DNA of 42,701 nucleotides from Candidatus Gagatemarchaeum stordalenia. Lineage in GTDB: Archaea; Thermoproteota; Nitrososphaeria; Nitrososphaerales; Gagatemarchaeaceae. Below the pieces are notes generated by a model, which saw only the letters and a list, made by a program, of their open reading frames with translations, ran no database searches and was not told the DNA's origin. The translations under genes and the position numbers were made by a program. This document shows, one piece after another, positions 1 to 7,407 of this stretch. The DNA lies in the NCBI GenBank assembly GCA_003164815.1, contig PLUF01000057.1, positions 1 to 42,701 of the forward strand, written 5' to 3'. Within the stretch, counting starts at the first letter, position 1. Every line of letters starts with the position of its first letter.

Positions 1-17
1 GGCTTCGTAGAAACCCT
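1..17. repeat. Left terminal inverted repeat of the IS
   Basis: GGCTTCGTAGAAACCCT pairs with the reverse complement of 1119-1135 except for a two-base TC/CT difference. It lies at the very start of the window, so it may extend further left. Confidence 0.7.
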
Positions 18-128
18 CTTCTCAATAGGCTAACGTAACGAAGATTTTGTGCGTAGAAGCCTCGAAATTTGTTTTGAGGCATCTCAGGCGTATATGCCAT
101 CATCCCCCGATTCTCCTTTTGGATACGA

Positions 129-1185
129 TTGAGTAAGAAGAGATCGAGGGATGACGACGTCAAAAGATACGAGAGCCGCTACATAAGAATGGTCAAGGCC
201 ATCTTCAAGGTCTGTAAGCGACAGTGTGTGCCTCTCTACTCGAGCAAGTTCTCCCGGAAAGACTTCACGCTATGGCAGCACATCGCCCTCCTCGCCCTAA
301 TGCAGAGGATCAGGAAGTCATACAGGGAGTACGTCAACGACTACCTGACTACGACGGAGAAGCTGGTGAGGACCCTGGGCCTCTCCAAGCTCCCTCACTT
401 CACGAGCATAGAGAAGTTCCTCCTGCGAGTCCCATCCATCCTCCTGGAGAGGGTGCTTGGAGGGTTCATCCGCCTGACGAGGATCAGGAGCCAGGTGTTC
501 GCTCCTGACTCCTCCGGCTTCTCTCCCCATCACGCGTCCCACTACTACGCCCTCAGGATCAAGAGGGACATCCTCTCGTCGATGAGGAAGCAGGTCAAGC
601 AGAAGGAGAAGAAGGAGAAGAGGTGATGAGACCGTGAAGACCAGGACAAAGCGCTTCATCAAGCTCACCATAGGTGCGGAGCTGAGGAAACAGATCGTAG
701 TATCGATCAAGGTCAGGAGAGGTCCCTGCGACGACGGGAGGGACTTCAAGCCCGTGGTGAAGAAGGCACACGCGATCAAGCCCCTCAAGGTAGGGATCGG
801 GGACAAGGGCTACGACGACGAGAAGAACCATGAGTTCCTGAGGGACGAGCTGCATGCGATGTCGATAATCCCGGCGAGGTATCAGGACGTCCCGGTGTGG
901 AGGACTCACGGCAGATATCGGAAGGAGATGAAGCGAGGCTACTCCAAGAAGAAGTATCACCAGAGGTCGAAGGACGAGACGATCTTCTCGGTGGTAAAGA
1001 GGACCATGGGAGACGAGGTTAGGTCGGTGAGGACAAAGGCCCAGAACAACGAGATGAGGCTCAAAATTATCGCGTACAACGCTGCGAGGATAGCGAGTCT
1101 AACCGGTTCTTTGTTCGTAGGGTTTCTACAGAGCCGTAGTCCTGGAGGACACCTCCGCAACCAAAGGTTGAGATACAACCTGTAG
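129..1185 (+). pseudogene. DDE transposase, frameshifted (two ORFs 129-626 and 634-1185)
   Basis: The N-terminal ORF (165 aa) carries the first catalytic Asp in APDSSGFS near residue 127. The second ORF (183 aa, GTG at 634) carries the second Asp in GDKGYDDEKNH and the Glu in KDETIFSVVKRTMGD, so together they form one DDE transposase. The break falls after a Lys/Glu-rich AAG/GAG repeat around 595-625, where the first frame meets TGA at 624. Reading on needs a +1 shift. A mutation in the purine-rich run is the simplest explanation; a programmed +1 frameshift at AGG-TGA cannot be excluded. The second ORF reads through the right inverted repeat and stops 50 bases beyond it, so its last residues may come from flanking DNA. 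Confidence 0.75.
1119..1135. repeat. Right terminal inverted repeat of the IS
   Basis: AGGGTTTCTACAGAGCC is the inverted partner of 1-17. It lies inside the 3' end of the second transposase ORF. Confidence 0.7.
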
Positions 1186-1208
1186 GGAGGGGTTTGCGCC
1201 AACGGGCT

Positions 1209-1298
1209 GGGGTCGTCGGCTAGTCTGGTCCAGGCTTCAATCCACGTGGAAGCAGCCTCGGGCGCTTGAGAGCGCCGGTTCAAATCCGGCCGACCCCA
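1209..1298 (+). tRNA. tRNA-Pro (CGG) with a 14-nt non-canonical intron
   Basis: The acceptor stem pairs 1209-1215 with 1291-1297, with discriminator A at 1298. The T arm is 1274-1278/1286-1290 with loop TTCAAAT. The gene is 90 nt, too long for an ordinary class I tRNA. Removing 1241-1254 (or 1240-1253, which gives the same product) joins CAA to GC and makes a perfect anticodon stem CAAGC/GCTTG (1264-1268). The loop is then CTCGGGC (1257-1263): U33, anticodon CGG, G37. The D stem is GGCT/GGCT with two G.U pairs. The intron would lie at tRNA position 29/30 (or 28/29). GCTTC/GAAGC around it (1234-1238/1249-1253) gives a hairpin that could form a relaxed bulge-helix-bulge. No intron-free reading gives a proper anticodon arm. 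Confidence 0.75.
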
Positions 1299-1329
1299 TC
1301 AATCTCATCAAGTCAACGAGCGCGGGCGC

Positions 1330-2199
1330 CTAGGTCTTGGGCTCGATCCGGAGCGCTTGGACGCTCTCTGCGGACCTCGCCCCGAGGATGCTCGAGACGT
1401 AGATGCCCGCGAAGATCAGCACGACACCTGCAAGAGTCACGTAGCTCGGGATGCTCCCTGTGGTAGCAACGCCATAGATCAGTGTCACGACGGGGGCCAT
1501 GAAGACGATTGTCGTGAGTCTGGACAGCTTCTCCGTCTTCAGCAGGGCCATCCATAGAAACGGGTTGAGCGTCCACGCGATCACGCCGAGGAATCCGATG
1601 TCCGCAGCAAGGTTCAGTGACGGTCGGAATCTGAAATCTATCCAGGACAGTGCCGAGTAGAAGAGGAAGCTGACAAGCGCCCCCGTCGCGAGCGTCTGCG
1701 TCGTGTCTTGGAGCCTCAGCTTCCTCATGTACACTGAGAAGAGGGCCCAGAAGAACGCATCCCCGAGGGTCAACCCTACTCCTATCAGCGTAGGGGTCCC
1801 GTTGAGCAGAGGGATGTTGTACACTATTATCCCAACGAACCCGACCACGGCCCCGTACGCCTCGACCCTGGATGCCCGTTCTCTGAGTACATACACCGAG
1901 AGAGGTATCGCGATGAGAGGCATGGTGAAGGACAGGATGGCCGATTGGGACGACGAGATGTAGTTCAGCCCTGTGAGCAGGCAGGCGCCCGCCAGCCAGT
2001 AGAACACGGAGAACAGTATCGTGTCTCTGTTCAGGACGAGCTTCCCACGGGTGACGATAAAGAGGGTCGCGCAGGTCACGAGCGTGGTCAACGCGCCGTA
2101 CACGAAGGGGGAGGCATACGCAAGCGCGTTCTTGGCGAACACATACGTGAATGCCGTGATCAGGATGTACGGTGCAAGGTACCTTCCGACACCAACCAC
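1330..2199 (-). CDS. EamA/DMT-superfamily transporter
   Basis: This 289-residue, strongly hydrophobic protein has about ten membrane segments in two similar halves, the usual size and layout for the drug/metabolite transporter superfamily (EamA). Typical features are the glycine/serine-rich SSSQSAILSFTMPLIAIPLS stretch near residue 83 and the second-half equivalent around LTTIVFMAPVVTLIYG. The substrate cannot be read from the sequence; relatives export amino acids, nucleosides or other small metabolites. The start is GTG at 2199, with a TATA-like CATTTACG about 20-25 bases upstream on the minus strand. The gene stands alone and converges on tRNA-Pro. A longer overlapping frame at 1313-2212 is a shadow without membrane character. 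Confidence 0.8.
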   Translation of the reverse strand: MVGVGRYLAPYILITAFTYVFAKNALAYASPFVYGALTTLVTCATLFIVTRGKLVLNRDTILFSVFYWLAGACLLTGLNYISSSQSAILSFTMPLIAIPLSVYVLRERASRVEAYGAVVGFVGIIVYNIPLLNGTPTLIGVGLTLGDAFFWALFSVYMRKLRLQDTTQTLATGALVSFLFYSALSWIDFRFRPSLNLAADIGFLGVIAWTLNPFLWMALLKTEKLSRLTTIVFMAPVVTLIYGVATTGSIPSYVTLAGVVLIFAGIYVSSILGARSAESVQALRIEPKT

Positions 2200-2335
2200 T
2201 GAAAGCTCTCACGCATTCGTAAATGAACCTTCGGGGCGGGCTTGAGAGCCTAGGTCCAGATTTGTCGGCCGAACCTCAATGCCATGTAATACCCTTAAAT
2301 CAAATGGAGAGGCGCTCGCCAAAGGTTTGACCCGA

Positions 2336-3415
2336 TTGGTGGGCCACCTCGACCTCGACTACTTCTATGCGCAGGTCGAGGAGCTTGAGAACCCCTCCCT
2401 GAGAAACTTGCCCGTCCTGGTCTGCGTGTACTCCGGTCGAACGGGGAACAGCGGGGTGGTCAGCACGGCCAACTACAGGGCCAGAGAGCTGGGAGTCAGG
2501 TCGGGCATCCCCATAGCCTTTGCAAAGAAGCGCCTGGCAGGGACGGAGGCCGCGTTCATCCGCATGGACAGAGAGAAGTACGCGGGCTACTCCGAGAGGG
2601 TGATGGAGATCCTGAGGGAGAACGTGGACGTCATGGAGCAGACGGGGATAGACGAGGCGTTCTTCGACATTACAAAGAGGGCGGGCGGAAGTTTCGAGGC
2701 CGGCACGGAGATGGCTTCCCTCATCAAGTCACAGGTGCTGCAGCGAGAGCGGCTAACATGCTCTGTGGGCATTGCGCCCACCAAGATATCGGCGAAGCTG
2801 GCCTCTGACTTCAAGAAGCCTGACGGGTTGACCGTCGTGGGGCCTTCGGAGTTGGCGAACTTCATGGAACCGATGCCCGTGGAGAAGCTCTATGGGATTG
2901 GCGATAAGACGGCGAAGGCCCTGCAGGGAGCGGGAGTCGTCACCATCGGAGACCTCGCCAGAAAGGACATACCACAGCTCGATGACCTCTTCGGCCAGAA
3001 AATGGCCGTCTACCTTCACAACTCCGCGAGCGGCGAGGATGACGAACCAGTGCAGGAGAGAGGCAAGGCGACCCAGATAAGCAGGATCATCACGCTCAAG
3101 AGGAACTCGCGGAACCAGGACGAGATTATGACCCAGCTGGCACCCGCGCTGGACGACGTCCACAAGAGGGTGGCAGAGAAAGGTCTGTTCTTCAGGTCGA
3201 TATCGGTCATAGGCATCCTGAGCGACCTCTCCATCAGGACCCGCACCAAAACGCTGGAGGCACCGACCAGCGACTCCTCGACGCTCAATCGGGCTACGTC
3301 AGAGCTGCTCGGCGCCCTCGTCGGCGAGCTGGGCGACCTGAGACGGGTCGGGATCAAAGTGGCGGACTTCGAGGAATCCAAGGAGCAGAGTTCGCTCTCA
3401 GAGTTCCTGAGATGA
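2336..3415 (+). CDS. dinB: DNA polymerase IV (Y-family translesion polymerase)
   Basis: A Y-family DNA polymerase that copies past damaged bases. The first metal-binding motif is HLDLDYFYAQVEE and the catalytic acidic motif is TGIDEAFFDIT. SVGIAPTKISAKLASDFKKP belongs to the palm, and YGIGDKTAKAL is the thumb helix-hairpin-helix. A little-finger domain follows (Arg-rich KATQISRIITLKRNSRN). The length, about 358 residues, is normal for Dpo4/Dbh-like enzymes. An open frame extends up to ATG 2279, but a TATA-like CCTTAAAT lies within that stretch at 2291-2298, and the family starts just before HLDLDYFY. TTG 2336 or GTG 2339 is therefore preferred. The stop overlaps the ATG of the next gene by four bases, so the two are probably translated together. 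Confidence 0.9.
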   Translation: MVGHLDLDYFYAQVEELENPSLRNLPVLVCVYSGRTGNSGVVSTANYRARELGVRSGIPIAFAKKRLAGTEAAFIRMDREKYAGYSERVMEILRENVDVMEQTGIDEAFFDITKRAGGSFEAGTEMASLIKSQVLQRERLTCSVGIAPTKISAKLASDFKKPDGLTVVGPSELANFMEPMPVEKLYGIGDKTAKALQGAGVVTIGDLARKDIPQLDDLFGQKMAVYLHNSASGEDDEPVQERGKATQISRIITLKRNSRNQDEIMTQLAPALDDVHKRVAEKGLFFRSISVIGILSDLSIRTRTKTLEAPTSDSSTLNRATSELLGALVGELGDLRRVGIKVADFEESKEQSSLSEFLR

Positions 3416-3849
3416 TGAACGTGTCAGACCCGGAACCTAGCACGGAGGACCTGATCTCAAGCCTCGCCCACATCTCCAGCCATCCGGGCCATCTCAAGAG
3501 GGCCGCCGAAGCCGTCCAAGGCGGATGCGTGAAGCGGCACGTCTTCACTCCGAGCGGCAGGGTCCTCTTCACCGTCGTCGGCCGGAGCGGTGACGAGTTC
3601 ATAGACCCAGGCAAGCCCTTCTGTTCCTGCAGGCACTTTTTCTTCAGAGTCCTGGGAGGGAGGGACACAACCTGCTACCATCTGATGGGGTACGAGATGG
3701 CAAAGGAAACCCAAAGGTTCGACAGCATCGAGATGCACGACGAGGAGTTCGGGACGTTCCTCAGGCTGCTCGCGTCAGATCTGCTGGACGCATCAAGGGA
3801 CAAAGAAGATAAGGACAATCAGAAGGCGTCTGACAGCAGGCCTCGGTAG
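3412..3849 (+). CDS. SWIM zinc-finger protein coupled to DinB
   Basis: The 145-residue protein contains one SWIM-type zinc motif, CxCx(n)CxH, as FCSCRHFFF then TTCYHL around residues 64-85. It is followed by a short helical, charged tail. SWIM domains bind DNA or protein partners and occur in recombination and repair factors. The ATG overlaps the dinB stop codon (ATGA), implying co-transcription and a role near DNA damage tolerance; that role is inferred from position only. The stop codon TAG at 3847-3849 lies inside the acceptor/position-8 region of the tRNA-Thr gene, so the coding region and the tRNA share ten bases. The Lys/Asp-rich C-terminus looks disordered. Confidence 0.75.
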   Translation: MMNVSDPEPSTEDLISSLAHISSHPGHLKRAAEAVQGGCVKRHVFTPSGRVLFTVVGRSGDEFIDPGKPFCSCRHFFFRVLGGRDTTCYHLMGYEMAKETQRFDSIEMHDEEFGTFLRLLASDLLDASRDKEDKDNQKASDSRPR

Positions 3850-3913
3850 CTCAGCCTGGTAGAGCAACTGCCTTGTAAGCAGTAGGTCGTGGGATCAAAT
3901 CCCGCCCGAGGCT
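3840..3913 (+). tRNA. tRNA-Thr (TGT)
   Basis: A complete intron-free cloverleaf. The acceptor is GCCTCGG (3840-3846) with CCGAGGC (3906-3912) and discriminator T. The D stem is GCTC/GAGC. The anticodon stem is ACTGC/GCAGT with loop CTTGTAA, so the anticodon is TGT. The T arm is present and CCA is not encoded. Its first ten bases overlap the end of the SWIM-protein gene on the same strand. Confidence 0.95.
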
Positions 3914-4147
3914 CCTTCTCACGCTCGATTGCACGGGCAAGCACAGATGTAACCTACCCTTTCTTCTCGAGAATGCCAAATACTTCATGGCCGTTATCCT
4001 ATTGGGCTTCGAGCAATGTGTGATTTCTGCAATCCTCATCGATGGTGCGGGCCACGCCATGAGGAGGCTCGTATGCTTACGACGCGGGACATCTTGTGGA
4101 TGATGCGTCCATCAAGCCTTAATTGTCGTCTTGGAGCCTCCTAGACT

Positions 4148-4594
4148 ATGCTGTATGTTACGCCATTTCTCTTGTTTGACGGTAACTGTGCTGAAGCAAT
4201 GACCTTTTACCAGAAATGTCTTGGAGGCGAACTAACTCTTACGAAGCTTGGTGATACTCCTATGAAAGACCAGTTTCCAAAGGAGAAGCATAACAGAATT
4301 ATCAACGCTCAGCTGAAAAGCGGTGCCATACAGGTTTCTGCTACAGATTGGATGGCATCCCCAACACGTGAGCCGAAACAGGGTAACACCTTTAGCATAT
4401 TTGTTATAGGTGGAACATATGACGAGCTAAGAGTAGTTTTCGACAAACTTGCAGAAGGAGCTGATAAGGATAAGATAACTTTCATTGAGCTACATAACAT
4501 GTACTTTGGAACCTACGGGCAATTCACCGATAAGTATGGTGTTCCTTGGATATTCAAAGGGGATAGAAAAGAAGTGCGGACACTCAATCGTTAG
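4148..4594 (+). CDS. PhnB-like VOC-superfamily protein
   Basis: A 148-residue glyoxalase/bleomycin-resistance fold (VOC) protein of the PhnB / 3-demethylubiquinone-methyltransferase-like group. It starts with the typical VTPFLLFDGNCAEAMTFYQK, with GGELTLTKLGDTP in the first half and FGTYGQFTDKYGVPWIF at the end. The length is usual for the family. The specific activity is not predictable; members are often annotated as uncharacterised. Its base composition is clearly AT-richer than all neighbouring genes, and A/T-ending codons are frequent, unlike the G/C-ending codons around it. This suggests recent acquisition, probably from a bacterium. It stands alone; 3914-4147 upstream shows no gene. 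Confidence 0.8.
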   Translation: MLYVTPFLLFDGNCAEAMTFYQKCLGGELTLTKLGDTPMKDQFPKEKHNRIINAQLKSGAIQVSATDWMASPTREPKQGNTFSIFVIGGTYDELRVVFDKLAEGADKDKITFIELHNMYFGTYGQFTDKYGVPWIFKGDRKEVRTLNR

Positions 4595-4708
4595 CATCTA
4601 AGAGGTGTACTGGGCAGTCAGCCACCTGCTGTAGCCGTCCCAGTCGACTGCTGTGGGGCGCCGTTCTGTGCTTGGGAGGTTGGTTCTTGTGAGCAGGCGG
4701 TCGTGGGA

Positions 4709-5674
4709 TCAGCCAGAAGTCAGCATGTACGACTTGACCTTATCTTTCTCGACGTCGCAGAGGAGCCCCTTCAGGATCCCCGAGTTGTACTCGCTGCCCG
4801 GGTTGAAGCACATCGTCTGCCCGATCTTCACCATGCCTCTCGATTCATGGATGTGCCCGTGTATCCCTGCGAGTGGCTGATACTTCTCGATGCTCGCCCT
4901 CACGGCCGTGCTCCCCGCGGAGGTCATCTGGATGCTGCCGCCGGAGATCACCGGCTTCAGGTTCTCGTCGAGCTTCGGCGCCTGGTCGATCACCGTGTTT
5001 ATCGGAGGGACGTGCAGGTTGAACAGGGTCGTCTTCATGTTCTTGACTTGGGCGGTCATCCTGTCGATCTTCTGCTGAAGGACGTCCTCGTCTGCCTCCC
5101 TCGGGCTGTTCCATGGGGTATGGTTGGCGTACCCGAGAGTTATCATCTCATGCTCGTCGTCTATGTAGACCGTCTTCTCCTCCGGGTTGATCACGTAGGT
5201 GGCCGCGTCCAGCGCCTTGTCGATCTCAAAGAAGTCGTCGTTGCCGGGAGAGACGTAGCACTTGATGCCCGTACCCTTCAACCTCTCCTCAGCGAGGTTC
5301 ATCCACCCTTCGATGCTCTCCTTCATCAGCTTCTTGAACAGCTCGTGGACCAGCTCGGGCTTCGCCGAAAGCTCCTCGACCTCCTTCGGCTCGCTCAGGT
5401 GAGGATAGAACCCAGAATCCTTGATGCTCTTGACGGTCTCGTTCACCTGTTCCTGCGATTTGAGGTCGTAGGACGTCCCCCCGAACTGGCACTTGTAGCT
5501 CCCATCGGGCTGCTTGACGATGGGGACGATCATCTTCCCCGTGATGTCCCCGCCGAGCACCAGGACGCCGGCGTTGTAGAACTTCCCGGCGTTGATGAAC
5601 TTCCGGAAGCACCTGTCTGAGCCGTGGACATCAGTAACAAAGAAGAGCCTTGTCTTTGCCAATGGCCGCCACAT
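4709..5674 (-). CDS. Calcineurin-like metallophosphoesterase
   Basis: A 321-residue metallophosphoesterase. The metal-binding blocks are FFVTDVHGSD (D-x-H) near residue 12, LVLGGDITG (GD), SPGNDD (GND, a GNHD variant) near residue 175, and the terminal GIHGHIHES (GHxH) then FNPGS. These would bind two metal ions and cleave a phosphate mono- or diester. The substrate is unknown. The ATG at 5674 lies 22 bases after the stop of the upstream nucleotidyltransferase-like gene on the same strand, so the two probably form an operon. A 305-aa plus-strand frame over the same region is a shadow. Confidence 0.85.
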   Translation of the reverse strand: MWRPLAKTRLFFVTDVHGSDRCFRKFINAGKFYNAGVLVLGGDITGKMIVPIVKQPDGSYKCQFGGTSYDLKSQEQVNETVKSIKDSGFYPHLSEPKEVEELSAKPELVHELFKKLMKESIEGWMNLAEERLKGTGIKCYVSPGNDDFFEIDKALDAATYVINPEEKTVYIDDEHEMITLGYANHTPWNSPREADEDVLQQKIDRMTAQVKNMKTTLFNLHVPPINTVIDQAPKLDENLKPVISGGSIQMTSAGSTAVRASIEKYQPLAGIHGHIHESRGMVKIGQTMCFNPGSEYNSGILKGLLCDVEKDKVKSYMLTSG

Positions 5675-5695
5675 CCCTCGAGGCGGTTTTAAACC

Positions 5696-6493
5696 TCACG
5701 CGGCGGGCGGCTGGGTCCCCGTGCCTATGCGCGAGTCGACGACTTCTTTGTCGGCTTCGGGAAGTTCGTACCACTGGACTTTCTCGCCGACCCTCGCCCT
5801 CATCTTCCACTTGAAGCTCTTCGGGGCGTCCTCTATCATCTTCTTCAGTCGCGTCACCCTGTCGGCGACGACGGTCTTCTCGGTGTCCTCGAGCCCAAAG
5901 TCGTTCATCATGCCCAGTATCCGGTCGAGGTTCGTGACGAAGGTCTTGTATATTCCCCAGTCGTCGGCACACAGCTTCGCTAGGTACCCTCCGTTGATCG
6001 TCTCGGGCGTGTCGTCGCTGCTCACGTCGTGATCCATGAACATGCTGACGACGTCCTTGAGGTCCTTCTGGTTTATCTCAACGATCTGGAGCTTTGTGGC
6101 CAGCATGTCGGCGAGGGAGATTGTGTACTGGTCGATTTCGAGCCTGTCCTTGAAGTTGAACTTGTGACACATCTCAAACACGTCCAAGAATATGTCGACC
6201 CGCCTCTGGTGCTCGATGTCGTTGAAGATCAGCCTCCTGTACCCCTGCATCGCGTTGAATCTGTCCCTGGGAACGTAGCCGAGTTCCACGAACAGCTGCT
6301 TAATCTCCTTAGACTGCTTCGCCCGGCCAACGAAGTCTATGTCCACGTAGTTCCTCGCGAGGCTCCTGTGCGTCGCCGAGGGACAGCGAAAATAGAATGA
6401 GACGCCACCGAAAAGCCTCAGGATTATCTTCTTCTGCTGTGCAACCTCGATAATTCTCTTGGCTTCATCCGTCGGGCTTTCGAGGATGGACAT
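5696..6493 (-). CDS. Nucleotidyltransferase-fold protein (AbiEii/MNT-like)
   Basis: The protein shows a nucleotidyltransferase pattern: LRLFGGVSFYFR (the GG signature) followed by NYVDIDFVG (D-x-D) and, later, RRVDIFLDVF (a third acidic strand). This resembles the AbiEii / minimal nucleotidyltransferase group, whose members transfer nucleotides to proteins or tRNA in toxin-antitoxin and antiphage systems. The target here is unknown. The frame is open to 6586, but a TATA-like GGTTAAAAG (about 6520-6527) lies 27-34 bases upstream of ATG 6493. That start (266 aa, MSILESPTDEAKRI) is preferred and leaves room for a divergent promoter. It is the first gene of a probable two-gene operon with the metallophosphoesterase. 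Confidence 0.65.
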   Translation of the reverse strand: MSILESPTDEAKRIIEVAQQKKIILRLFGGVSFYFRCPSATHRSLARNYVDIDFVGRAKQSKEIKQLFVELGYVPRDRFNAMQGYRRLIFNDIEHQRRVDIFLDVFEMCHKFNFKDRLEIDQYTISLADMLATKLQIVEINQKDLKDVVSMFMDHDVSSDDTPETINGGYLAKLCADDWGIYKTFVTNLDRILGMMNDFGLEDTEKTVVADRVTRLKKMIEDAPKSFKWKMRARVGEKVQWYELPEADKEVVDSRIGTGTQPPAA

Positions 6494-6597
6494 CTTCCCG
6501 CCGTGAACCATTCCTTTTTCTTTTAACCTTTCCCGATGCCTTTTGTCAATTCTATGCATCAGATAGACTAAAACAAGAGGGTTCATCCCGTTGCAGG

Positions 6598-7407
6598 ATG
6601 GAATCTAGGGTCCTCGGAAAGACCGGAGAGAAGATTCCCGTCGTCGGGATGGGGACCTGGGCCCTCGGAAACTCGAGCGGAGAGCAGAGGAGGGAGGAGA
6701 TCAAGGCCCTCCAGAAGGGGATAGAGCTTGGGATGAAATTCATCGACACGGCCGAGGTCTACGGACATGGGAGGTCCGAGACCCTCGTCGGCGACGCGAT
6801 AAGGGAATACAGAGAGGAGGTCTTCCTGGCCACCAAGGTCGCCCCGGAGAACTTCGCCTACGACGACATCATCAGGTCGTGCGAGACCAGCATACAGAGG
6901 CTGGGGGTGAAGTTCGTCGACCTCTACCAGCTCCAATGGCCGAACCCGCGGATTCCCATCCAGGAGACCATGAGGGCGATGCAGGAGCTGGTCGATACAG
7001 GGAAGACGAGGCACATCGGATTGAGTAACTTCTCCGTCGAGCAGACTATGCAGGCGCAGGAGTCCCTGCCCAGGAGCGAGCTCGTCTCGAACGAGGTGAG
7101 ATACAGCATCACCTCGCGATCCATAGAGGCCGAGCTGCTCCCGTTCTGCGAGAAGGAGAGGCTAACGGTGATAGCGTACAGCCCGCTCGATACCGGCGAC
7201 ATCCCGATTGGCAGGATTCCGAAGGACATGCTCGCAAAGTACGAGATGACGCCCGCGCAGCTGATGCTCAACTGGGTGACGTACCCCGACCCGGTGGTCG
7301 CCATACCCAAGGCGGGGAGGGTGTCCCACGTCGAGGAGAACGCCCGTTCGGTCGATGTGAGGATTTCCCAGGCGGACTATCAGGCGCTCTCCAAGAAGTT
7401 CGAGTGA
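6598..7407 (+). CDS. Aldo/keto reductase with altered catalytic tetrad
   Basis: A 269-residue aldo/keto reductase (NADPH-dependent carbonyl reductase fold). GMGTWALG is near the start. FIDTAEVYGHGRSE carries the catalytic Asp and Tyr, and LATKV the Lys. HIGLSNFS and the late AIPKAGRVSHVEEN motif bind the cofactor. The strand that normally reads LHWP reads DLYQLQWPNP here, so the catalytic His is replaced by Gln. The rest of the tetrad is intact. The change may alter rate or substrate type; some AKR subfamilies carry other residues at this position. ATG 6598 has a TATA-like ACTAAAAC at 6567-6574. The stop directly abuts the convergent valS stop. Confidence 0.88.
   Translation: MESRVLGKTGEKIPVVGMGTWALGNSSGEQRREEIKALQKGIELGMKFIDTAEVYGHGRSETLVGDAIREYREEVFLATKVAPENFAYDDIIRSCETSIQRLGVKFVDLYQLQWPNPRIPIQETMRAMQELVDTGKTRHIGLSNFSVEQTMQAQESLPRSELVSNEVRYSITSRSIEAELLPFCEKERLTVIAYSPLDTGDIPIGRIPKDMLAKYEMTPAQLMLNWVTYPDPVVAIPKAGRVSHVEENARSVDVRISQADYQALSKKFE

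Larger units (their letters stand above)
1..1135 (+). mobile_element. IS5-like insertion sequence, probably inactive
   Basis: The element is bounded by imperfect 17-base terminal inverted repeats at 1-17 and 1119-1135; they match at all but two adjacent positions. Between them lies a DDE transposase split into two frames. The size of about 1.1 kb suits IS5-like elements. The left repeat starts at base 1 of the window, so the true left end and any target duplication cannot be seen; the window may begin at a contig break caused by this repeat. The element sits 73 bases upstream of a tRNA-Pro gene. The family name is inferred from the protein pattern, not from a search. Confidence 0.7.

Noticed and set aside
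1209-1298. Reading the 90-nt tRNA as an intron-free class II tRNA (Leu/Ser)
   Set aside because: No anticodon arm with a 7-nt loop can be formed without removing the 14-nt segment; the Pro reading gives perfect stems, U33 and G37.
1313-2212. 299-codon frame overlapping the DMT transporter on the same strand
   Set aside because: It is Arg/His-rich with no membrane segments, while the other frame gives a classic ten-helix transporter.
4703-5620. 305-codon plus-strand frame opposite the metallophosphoesterase
   Set aside because: No domain pattern, low-complexity composition, and the opposite strand has clear metal-binding motifs.
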